Origin: Methylovulum sp.
GTDB lineage: Bacteria > Pseudomonadota > Gammaproteobacteria > Methylococcales > Methylomonadaceae
Length of the DNA: 64,000 nucleotides
Assembly (NCBI RefSeq): GCF_028687615.1
Contig: NZ_JAQTZU010000007.1
Span: forward strand, 93,447-157,446
Reading direction: 5' to 3'
Of this stretch, positions 21,954 through 31,418 are shown piece by piece. Under the pieces are notes generated by a model. The model was not told where the DNA came from and searched no databases. It saw only the letters and a list, made by a program, of their open reading frames with translations. Each line of letters opens with the position of its first letter. The stretch's first letter is position 1. The translations under genes and the position numbers were made by a program.

Positions 21954-22222
21954 GGTGTTCTCCTAATTGGTGTTGAAAAATTACTGAACGGTGTTGGGTT
22001 TCTCGGTGGCTGCCGCCCGCTCAAACGACGCAACCAATTCTCTGATTTTAAGCTCGATCTGCCGCCAGTTTTTCAACAAATTAAAGTCAAATTCATAGCG
22101 GACATAAATCTCATCGTTATATCTTAAAAAACTTTCGCAATGTTGGCTTGTTCATGGCGAATGATCGCTTTCTGCTCCATCACATCTAACAGAATAAAGG
22201 CAATGTCCCTTGTCTATAACCG

Positions 22223-22314
22223 CATATTTATTAGTCCGTAGTAAGGTTGAAACCACCGTAAGCGCCGATGTGGTTGCCGCTATCCGTAGCGAGATTTTAG
22301 GGGTTGCCGGGTAA
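22223..22314 (+). pseudogene. C-terminal remnant of a Mu gp27 (DUF3486)-like small terminase
   Basis: TAYLLVRSKVETTVSADVVAAIRSEILGVAG*, stop overlapping the gp28 start. Confidence 0.5.
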
Positions 22315-23867
22315 TGTCTGAATTACCATCCGCCCTTTTGCCTTACCAACAACGTTGGATTGCCGACACTGCGCCCTTCAAGATCGCCGAAAAAGGCCGC
22401 CGCACGGGCTTGACCTGGGCGGAAGCGGCGGATGATGTGCTGATTGCCGCCGCTGCCAAATCAGCCGGAGGCCAAAACGTGTATTACCTCGGCACTGACA
22501 AGGAAATGACCGAAGAATACATTGATGCTTGCGGCATGTGGGCCAAGCAATTCAACCGCGCGGCCTTGGCGGTTGAGGAAGGCTTATGGGCCGAAGATGC
22601 CGAGGATAAGCACATCAAAATGTTTACTATCCGGTTTCCTGATTCGGGTCATAAGATTATTGCTTTGGCTTCGCGCCCTCGCAAATTGCGGGGGCGGCAA
22701 GGGGTTTTGGTGGGTGATGAATCGGCGTTTCAGGATGATCTGCCTGCCTTAATAAAAGCCGCGATGGCTTTTTTGATTTGGGGCGGCAAGGTACGGCTGA
22801 TTTCCACCCATGATGGTGACGATAACGCCTTTAACCAACTCATTCAGGAAATCCGCGCAGGCAAGCGTAAGGGCAGCATCCACCGGATACCTTTTCGTGA
22901 AGCGGTTAAGGAGGGTTTATACCAGCGCGTTTGTATGCGGATGGGCAAGGTCTGGACGCAAGCCGATGAAGATGCGTGGGTGGATGAAACCTATGATTAT
23001 TACTCGGAAGATGCCGACGAGGAGCTGGACTTGATCCCCTCAAAAGGCGGCGGGGTGTATTTGTCGATGGGCTTGATCTTATCGCGCATGGCGCACGGCA
23101 TCCCGATTGTACGGGATAGCTGGAAGCCTGAGTTTGCTTATGAATCGGAAGAATCGCGTTATCTGACCATTAAAGATTGGTGTATTGAAAACTTGTTGCC
23201 GCATTTGCAAGCCCTAGACCCGACTTTGTATACCGCGATTGGCGGCGACTACGGGCGGGTGGGCGATTTGACGGTGTACCCGATTTTGCAGGAAGGCAAG
23301 GATTTGGTGCGCCGTTGCAAGCTGTGGGTGGAGCTAGGGCAATGCCCCTACCGCCAGCAAGAGCAGATTTTCAATTTCATTTGTGAGCGTCTGCCTAAGT
23401 TTAAAGGGGCTGGACTAGATTCCTTGGGTATTGGTTCGGCCTTGGCGGAATTTGCGCGGCAAAAGTATGGCTCGATCATTGAAGAGGTAAAATTGTCTGA
23501 GACGTTTTATCTGGAGAACATGCCTAAGTTTAAAGCGGCGTTTGAGGATGGTTTGCTGGATGACATCCCTCAAGATGACCAAATCCGTGATGATTTACGC
23601 GCTATCAAGAAAATCAATGGCGTCCCTAAAATGCCCAAGGAAAAAAGCCAGCAAAAAAGTAAGGATGGCAAGCGTATACAACGGCATGGCGACGGGGCGA
23701 TTGCGTTGTTTTTGGCGGATCGGGCATTATCGTCTGAGGTGGTGCCAATAGAGTTTGAGTCTAGCGGGGCTAGGGCGTCTTGTCGGTATTTGGAGGATGT
23801 CCGCAAGTTACATGAGGACAGAGGTTATGGCTCAGTGTCGGGCGGCAATGATTTTAGGGGTTGGTGA
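22314..23867 (+). CDS. Mu gp28-like phage terminase large subunit
   Basis: LLPYQQRWIADTAPFKIAEKGRRTGLTWAEA; RGRQGVLVGDESAFQDDL. Confidence 0.87.
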   Translation: MSELPSALLPYQQRWIADTAPFKIAEKGRRTGLTWAEAADDVLIAAAAKSAGGQNVYYLGTDKEMTEEYIDACGMWAKQFNRAALAVEEGLWAEDAEDKHIKMFTIRFPDSGHKIIALASRPRKLRGRQGVLVGDESAFQDDLPALIKAAMAFLIWGGKVRLISTHDGDDNAFNQLIQEIRAGKRKGSIHRIPFREAVKEGLYQRVCMRMGKVWTQADEDAWVDETYDYYSEDADEELDLIPSKGGGVYLSMGLILSRMAHGIPIVRDSWKPEFAYESEESRYLTIKDWCIENLLPHLQALDPTLYTAIGGDYGRVGDLTVYPILQEGKDLVRRCKLWVELGQCPYRQQEQIFNFICERLPKFKGAGLDSLGIGSALAEFARQKYGSIIEEVKLSETFYLENMPKFKAAFEDGLLDDIPQDDQIRDDLRAIKKINGVPKMPKEKSQQKSKDGKRIQRHGDGAIALFLADRALSSEVVPIEFESSGARASCRYLEDVRKLHEDRGYGSVSGGNDFRGW

Positions 23868-25468
23868 TGGCTAGATTTGTCCAGTTAAACAGCGGTATTG
23901 TTATCCCTGAAGCACAGTATAGCGAGGCAATCGGCACCAAGCCCAGCCTGAACGAAATCGCCACATCAAACGATGGCCGCGACATCACGCGCGGTTTTAT
24001 CCCACAAGATTTGTTGATGCAGCCATCTGATTCGGTATTGATGAGCAAAGGCAGTGGTAATTTTAAGATTTATGAAGAGATTGCCCGTGATGACCAAGTA
24101 AAGACGTGCCGCCAACAACGCGAGTTGGCGTTGATCGGCAAAGAATGGAAGGTAGAACCTGCCGATAACACCCGCAAGGCCAAAGTTGCCGCTGACCGTT
24201 TAAGGACGGTGCTGGAACGTATCTGTTGGGATGATAAAACTCAAAAGATGATGGCGGCCTTGCTCTACGGCTATGCGGTGGCCGAGGTGATTTGGGCGAC
24301 GGATGGTTCGGAAATAACCATTGATGCCATCAAAGTCCGTAACCGTTCACGTTTTGGCTTTTTGCCGACCGGCGAGTTGCGGATGATGACCTCTGGCGAG
24401 ATGACCAAGGGCGAAGCCTTGCCCCCTGCTAAGTTTTGGGCGTTTGCCTGTGGTGCTGACCACGATGACGAACCGCATGGTTTGGGGCTTGGGCATTATC
24501 TGTATTGGCCGACATTTTTTAAGCGCAATGGCATTAAGTTTTGGCTATATTTTTTGGAGAAGTTCGGACAACCGACCGCATTGGGTAAGTATCCGGTCAA
24601 TGCTTCGGAAACCGAGAAAAAGCGGTTGCTGCAAGCGTTGATGGCCATCCAAATGGACAGCGCCATCCGTATCCCTGATGGGATGCAGGTGGAACTGCTG
24701 GAGGCGGCACGTTCCGGTACCGCCGATTACACGGCGTTGATTGACCGGATGAACGCGGCGATATCTAAAGTTTGGCTGGGGCATAGCGGGGCGGCGGACA
24801 GTACGCCTGGCAAGTTGGGCGGAGAGGACAACGCGGGCGAGGTGCGTGAGGATTTGGTCAAGGCGGATGCGGATTTGGTTTGCGGCTCGTTTAATGAGTC
24901 GGTATCGCGTTGGTTGACGGCCTATAACGACCCGACCGCGCCGCCGCCTAAGGTTTGGCGTAAGGTTGAACCGCCCGAAGACCTGAAAGCCGCCGCCGAG
25001 ACCGATAAGGTTATTTTTGATATGGGCTATCGCCCGACGTTGAAATACGTTAATGAGCGGTATACAGGCGAGTATGAGCCTAATCCCTCCGCTGCTGAGC
25101 CGTCGGCAATGCTTCAGGGTGCAAGCCAGGGTAATACTGCAACGGCCGGTGATGCGGATGGGGAGGCCCCGGTGGTGGATAATCCGCCGGGTCCGGCTAA
25201 TTTTGCCGAGGCGGGGCAGGATGCCAATGTGGATGTTACGCCCATTTCTTCACAAGTTGACCAACTAGCGGCAGATGCGGCGCCCGCCATTAAAAGCTTG
25301 GTGGATGTGATCAAGGCCAAAGCCGATAAAGCGGAAAACTTGGAGGCATTACGGGATGATCTGCTGGCAAGTTATGGGGATTTGGATGCGTCTGATTTGG
25401 TTAAGGTGATGACCTTTGGCTTCGCGGCGGCGGATTTGGCTGGTCGGTTTGATGTTAAAAATGAGTAA
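23861..25468 (+). CDS. Mu gp29-like portal protein (DUF935)
   Basis: YEEIARDDQVKTCRQQRELALIGKEWKVEPA; LGHYLYWPTFFKRNGIKFWLYFLEKFGQPTALGKYP. Confidence 0.87.
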   Translation: MVMARFVQLNSGIVIPEAQYSEAIGTKPSLNEIATSNDGRDITRGFIPQDLLMQPSDSVLMSKGSGNFKIYEEIARDDQVKTCRQQRELALIGKEWKVEPADNTRKAKVAADRLRTVLERICWDDKTQKMMAALLYGYAVAEVIWATDGSEITIDAIKVRNRSRFGFLPTGELRMMTSGEMTKGEALPPAKFWAFACGADHDDEPHGLGLGHYLYWPTFFKRNGIKFWLYFLEKFGQPTALGKYPVNASETEKKRLLQALMAIQMDSAIRIPDGMQVELLEAARSGTADYTALIDRMNAAISKVWLGHSGAADSTPGKLGGEDNAGEVREDLVKADADLVCGSFNESVSRWLTAYNDPTAPPPKVWRKVEPPEDLKAAAETDKVIFDMGYRPTLKYVNERYTGEYEPNPSAAEPSAMLQGASQGNTATAGDADGEAPVVDNPPGPANFAEAGQDANVDVTPISSQVDQLAADAAPAIKSLVDVIKAKADKAENLEALRDDLLASYGDLDASDLVKVMTFGFAAADLAGRFDVKNE

Positions 25469-25472
25469 TGGA

Positions 25473-25730
25473 ATGAATAAGAAATTGAAAACAATAATAT
25501 CTTTTTTGTTACGTTTGTTTTTATTTACTCCATTTTCACTTGCAGCGTACTTTTTTGATGGGTTGGGCGATTTTTTTAAACGGTTGGCAGATGGTTTGTT
25601 CGATATTTCTACCGCCATGCGAGAAATTACCGAAGCACCTTATATAAAGGATATTTCCCGCAAAATAGATGAATTAAAAGCGGATAATAAACTAAAGATT
25701 ATGGAAAATATGCGGGAACATTTGAAATAA
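25473..25730 (+). CDS. Small membrane-anchored protein of unknown function between gp29 and gp30
   Basis: ATG at 25473: MNKKLKTIISFLLRLFLFTPFSLAAYFFDGLG then charged helix; tight spacing with neighbours. Confidence 0.55.
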   Translation: MNKKLKTIISFLLRLFLFTPFSLAAYFFDGLGDFFKRLADGLFDISTAMREITEAPYIKDISRKIDELKADNKLKIMENMREHLK

Positions 25731-25731
25731 G

Positions 25732-26898
25732 ATGCCGTTAATCCTATCCCCCTCTCAATTAGCATTCAACGCCCGTGGTGACGGCAAATTCAATAAGCCG
25801 TTTGAAGAACAACAGGCGTTCTTTCGGCAAAAAGAGAACCTGCCTACCCAATGGTGGGATGATATTCTTTCTTCAGCCCATGACCGCGCCTTTATTGTCG
25901 CCGGTGCGGCTAAAGCGGATTTGCTGGCGGATTTTCGCGGCGCGGTGGATAAGGCGATTGCGGAAGGGAAGTCTATCCAAGCGTTTAGGCAGGAGTTTGA
26001 CAGCATTGTTGAAAAGCATGGCTGGCAAGGGTGGACAGGCAGCGATACCCAAGCAGGGCGAGATTGGCGGACGCGGGTGATTTATGACACCAACATGCGC
26101 ACCAGTTATGCAGCAGGGCGTTACGCGCAATTGACCGACCCTGATCTGTTAAAAAACCGGCCATATTGGAAATATATCCACAGTGACTTGGTGGCGCATC
26201 CGCGCGAACTGCACCAAAGCTGGAACGGTGCGGTGCTGCGTTATGACGATCCGTGGTGGCAGGCGCATTATCCGCCGAACGGCTTTGGTTGCCGTTGCCG
26301 CGTTAAGGCGGTTACCGCTGATGAGTTTAAAGGCCATGCTGCTCCAGATGATGGCGATTATACGAAAACTGTGCGGGGCGAATCCGTTGTGCTGCCTAAA
26401 GGGGTGGATTATGGGTGGGATTATGCGCCTGGACAGGCCAATGCCGAGTTGGTTCGGCAAGTTATCAATAAGCAAGAGGGGGCGGCGTGGCAATTGGCAC
26501 GGGCAAATACCCAGTATTTGGTCAATAGTGAGGTTTTTACTCATTTTTTTAACGGTAAATTGGCAGGTGAATTTCCGATTGCGGCATTGGATGATGCGGA
26601 ACGGTCACTGCTGGGTTCTGACAGTAATACGGTGTTGCTGTCCAGACAATCCATCGATGATCATATTGCCAAGCACCCTGAAATTACGGTGGATGATTAC
26701 CGCAAAGCCCAAGAAATAATAGACCGTGGCGACATTTATCAAGTGGGTGATAGCCGTTTGGTTTATTTGCTGATGGATAAGGTATGGTACAGGGCGGCGT
26801 TAAAGCGGACGGGCGATGGGAAGAAAAACTATTTTTTGACGCTATTCAAAAATGAACGCGGAAAGCCGCCAGGCGGTGCAGTAAAAATTGATCGGTGA
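25732..26898 (+). CDS. Mu gp30/MuF head morphogenesis protein with C-terminal nuclease/toxin-like domain
   Basis: MuF-like WRTRVIYDTNMRTSYAAGRYAQL...HPRELHQSWNGAVLRYDDPWWQAHYPPNGFGCRCRV; distinct C-terminal domain with DKVWYRAALKRTGDGKKNYFLTLF. Confidence 0.82.
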   Translation: MPLILSPSQLAFNARGDGKFNKPFEEQQAFFRQKENLPTQWWDDILSSAHDRAFIVAGAAKADLLADFRGAVDKAIAEGKSIQAFRQEFDSIVEKHGWQGWTGSDTQAGRDWRTRVIYDTNMRTSYAAGRYAQLTDPDLLKNRPYWKYIHSDLVAHPRELHQSWNGAVLRYDDPWWQAHYPPNGFGCRCRVKAVTADEFKGHAAPDDGDYTKTVRGESVVLPKGVDYGWDYAPGQANAELVRQVINKQEGAAWQLARANTQYLVNSEVFTHFFNGKLAGEFPIAALDDAERSLLGSDSNTVLLSRQSIDDHIAKHPEITVDDYRKAQEIIDRGDIYQVGDSRLVYLLMDKVWYRAALKRTGDGKKNYFLTLFKNERGKPPGGAVKIDR

Positions 26899-26984
26899 CC
26901 CACCGCACGGAAGGCATCCGCGCTTGCCCTCATCAACCGCACAAGCGGAAGGGGTCGGCAGCCGAGCCGATGGTGGGTATCTGA
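26896..26984 (+). ncRNA. Candidate structured RNA between gp30 and gpG
   Basis: ACCCACC (26898-26904)/GGTGGGT (26972-26978) closing stem; CGCTTG/CAAGCG and TCGGC/GCCGA internal stems. Confidence 0.4.
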
Positions 26985-27006
26985 AGTATAGTTTTAAGGG
27001 GTTGGT

Positions 27007-27456
27007 ATGGCAAGTATTGAAATTGATGATGCCGAGATACTGAGGGTATTACGCCGCCTACAGGATGCAAGCAGTTATTTACGGCCCGCGCTTTTAGAAA
27101 TTGGCGAGGATTTGGTTGAATCGACTAAGCAACGGTTTGAAACGTCAACAGCACCGGATGGCAGCGATTGGTTATTAAATAGCGCGTTGTCCACCTTATT
27201 ATATAAGGCCGGTGACAAACCGCTGGTGGATGGCGGAACCTTAAGCCATCAAATCAATAAAGATGTGACTGGGGATACGTTGGAAGTCGGCAGCACGATG
27301 GAATATGCCGCTATGCAGCAATTTGGTGGCACAAAAGAGGAGTTCCCATATCTATGGGGAGATATTCCAGCAAGGCCGTTTTTGGGCGTGTCGCAGGAAG
27401 ATAAAGATAATATTTTGGCTGTTTTGAATCGCCATATTGAAGCAGTATTGCGGTAA
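27007..27456 (+). CDS. Mu gpG-like phage virion morphogenesis protein
   Basis: Size and position after gp30; SSTKQRFETSTAPDGSDW-type motif (ESTKQRFETSTAPDGSDWLLN) and FGGTKEEFPYLWGDIPARPFLGVS. Confidence 0.82.
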   Translation: MASIEIDDAEILRVLRRLQDASSYLRPALLEIGEDLVESTKQRFETSTAPDGSDWLLNSALSTLLYKAGDKPLVDGGTLSHQINKDVTGDTLEVGSTMEYAAMQQFGGTKEEFPYLWGDIPARPFLGVSQEDKDNILAVLNRHIEAVLR

Positions 27457-27461
27457 AAAAG

Positions 27462-27575
27462 AGAGCGTCACGGATATGTTAGCGCATACCCATGACCTCA
27501 ATACACAGTGAAGTTACCACCGTGAACCGAGCAAGGCTCCCTGCCAGTCGACCGGCAGTGTAAGCCTAGCAGTTT
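27462..27575 (+). ncRNA. Candidate structured leader/attenuator RNA upstream of the Dam-like gene
   Basis: TCACGG (27468-27473)/CCGTGA (27520-27525) stem; AGGCTccCTGCC...GGCAGtgtaAGCCT hairpin followed by GTTTTTTT. Confidence 0.45.
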
Positions 27576-27599
27576 TTTTATAAACTTAAAGGTGTTCAC

Positions 27600-28379
27600 A
27601 TGATTAAAAGTCCGTTGTCAGGATGGATTGGTGGTAAATATCAGTTATCAAAACAGACTTGTGATTTGATTCCGGCTCATGAATGTTATTGCGAGCCGTT
27701 TGCGGGCGCAGCGTGGGTGTTTTTTCGGAAAGACCGTTCAAATGTGTAGGTATTGAATGATATCAATACCAATATCATCACTTTATATAGAGTGGTGCAG
27801 CATCATTTAGAAGAGTTTATCCGTTATTTTAAGTGGGTTTTGGTTAGCAGAAATGAGTTTGATCGGCAGCTTAAATCAAAACCTGAAACTTTGACGGATA
27901 TTCAAAGGGCGGTCAGGTTTTTTTATTTACAGAAAACGTCGTTTGTAGGGCGTATCGATAAACCAACGTTTGGCTATGCTCCATCTAGTGCGTCAAGGCT
28001 AAATTTGCTTCGGGTTGAAGAGGATTTATCTCAGGCGCATTTGAGGTTATCACAGGTTTATATCGAAAACCTTGGCTATAGTGATCTGATCAAACGCTAT
28101 GACCGGGATAAGACGTTTTTTTATATTGATCCTTCCTATTACGATTGTGAGAATTACTACGGTAATGGGGTTTTTGCTAAAGCGGATTTTTATTTGTTGG
28201 CGGTTCAATTAGCTAAGATCAAAGGTAAGTTTTTATTAAGCTTGAATGACACCCCAGAGGTGCGGAGTATTTTTTCTGAATTTATTATTGATCCTGTTTC
28301 TCTTCGCTATTCGTGCGGAAAAAAGAACACGATTGCAAGAGAGGTGTTGATTCGTAATTACGAACTCGAAGTCGCTTAA
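27600..28379 (+). pseudogene. DNA adenine methylase (Dam-like, D12 class) interrupted by an in-frame TAG at 27747-27749
   Basis: MIKSPLSGWIGGKYQLSKQTCDLIPAHECYCEPFAGAAWVFFRKDRSNV*VLNDINTNIITLYRVVQHHLEEF; FYIDPSYYDCENYY. Confidence 0.85.
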
Positions 28380-28610
28380 TGATATGAGAAATGGTGGTAA
28401 TTAATACCGCCATTTTATATTTTATATTTTGAAAATTATTTTTATTTTACCGTTTCGTTTTATTTCTATTTGTACCTTTTCATTTCATTTATGTCACCGT
28501 TGCTGGTTTAAATATCTCACTCCCGTTTACCACCGACTTTTAGTCGGTCAGATTTATCTATGATTTTTTGACGTATGATATTGCCCTGAATCGAAAAGAA
28601 GGGGGGGCTT

Positions 28611-29034
28611 ATGGATTACCGTTATGGAAGCCATACAGTATTTAAAATTCAATATCATTTTGTCTTTGTCACAAAGTATCGCTACAAGGTATTGAAAGGT
28701 GATGTTGGCTTGAAAGTTCGTGAGCTGATTAGGCAGACGTGTGAAGCCTTTGAGATAGGGATTCTGAAAGGGGTTGTCAGCCAGGGCCATGTCCAGTGTT
28801 GGTTTCTGCGCCGCCCAATCTGGCACCGAGTGAAATAATGAGGCGGATTAAGGGAAGAAGTTCGAGAGTTTCCCGGATTTGAAAAAACGCTATTGGGGGC
28901 GTCACTTCTGGGCGCGGGGCTACTTTTGCGTGACTTCTGGTGAATTGACAGAAGAGATGATAAAAAATTATCTGGAGCATCATTTCGAGCCCAAAGGGGA
29001 TGATAATTTTAGGGTAGTCCTGCAATCGGAATGA
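28611..29034 (+). pseudogene. IS200/IS605-family TnpA (frameshifted)
   Basis: GSHTVFKIQYHFVFVTKYRYKVLKGDV...LKGVVSQGHV, then shifted frame RVSRIFPDLKKRYWGRHFWARGYFCVTSGELTEEMIKNYLEHHFEPKGDDNFRVV; upstream hairpin CCGACTtttAGTCGG near 28530. Confidence 0.85.
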
Positions 29035-29149
29035 TTTGTAAAAAGTCAAGCCTACCGATTTATTGGGTCGAATGCCCGTACTTCAAGGCGTACAGTCATC
29101 GCAATATTTTATTGACAAATCTATTATCATTCCGATTGCAGGACTACCC
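29012..29149. repeat. 24-bp perfect inverted repeat, one arm being the 3' end of the IS200 tnpA
   Basis: GGGTAGTCCTGCAATCGGAATGAT at 29012-29035; reverse complement at 29126-29149. Confidence 0.85.
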
Positions 29150-29388
29150 GCCAGCGAAAGTTTAGCCCGCGCTTATAGTGATGAAGCGCCTGAATATTCG
29201 CCCGCACCGGGGCATATCCTGGCCTTGCCGCTGTACCTGAGCTTTTTTGAGTTTGTCCATAATGTCAGGATGCGGTAAAGGCTTACTTTCTTCGTCACCG
29301 GCTGTTTTGGTTAAAAAGACCCCGAAACCCATATAGAGCCTTGAGTTTAATTAGTCGTAGCCTGTATGAAGCGCGAGCGGAATACAAG

Positions 29389-30863
<1,475 letters not shown>

Positions 30864-30873
30864 AGTAGGGTGT

Positions 30874-31116
30874 TTAAAGCTGGCTGTTGAGTAATTCATC
30901 AAGCGTTGGCAATTCAGGGTCGGCGTTGCAGCGTACTTTGTAAATATCAATAAACTCCATAAAAGCCTGTTCCAGATCAGCCAAAATGTCTTCTTCATTT
31001 TCGCGTTCATCTTCAGGAACATCATCGGATTCCAGATATTCGCGTTGTAAGGCCACTTCACTGTTCAGGGCGAGGGTCGCATAAATGACGGCGTTATTTG
31101 AGATAGTGTCGCTCAT
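30874..31116 (-). CDS. Conserved hypothetical protein (acidic, about 80 aa)
   Basis: MSDTISNNAVIYATLALNSEVALQREYLESDDV; compact spacing upstream of arsC-like. Confidence 0.6.
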   Translation of the reverse strand: MSDTISNNAVIYATLALNSEVALQREYLESDDVPEDERENEEDILADLEQAFMEFIDIYKVRCNADPELPTLDELLNSQL

Positions 31117-31418
31117 AATCGTTAGCTCCAAGGTTGGGAAGGTGATTTATCGCATTAGTGTAGCGTAACTGGGTATTTTTAGTATGAGTTTATTGGTGCA
31201 AATTCGGGATATGCGGCATTGCCCGGTTACAACATCTGCTGTAGCGGTTGAAATCAACCGGCTATCGGTGGATTTGCCCGTAAGTTTTCTTTTTTACCAG
31301 ATAATGATACGGAATTTATTAAAAATACTATTTAAAATCATGTTGTTAAAAAAATAATGACAATTGGCACATAAATCGCTTATTGCACAAGTGACATTTT
31401 ATAAATGAGGAAACAGTC

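Larger units (their letters stand above)
21180..28379. mobile_element. Decayed Mu-like prophage remnant (late head/packaging genes) bordered by IS fragments
   Basis: Gene order gp27(tail)-gp28-gp29-gp30-gpG; no integrase/transposase MuA-MuB or tail genes in the window. Confidence 0.8.

Noticed and set aside
26896-27599. Diversity-generating retroelement or retron
   Set aside because: No reverse transcriptase ORF and no template/variable repeat pair seen
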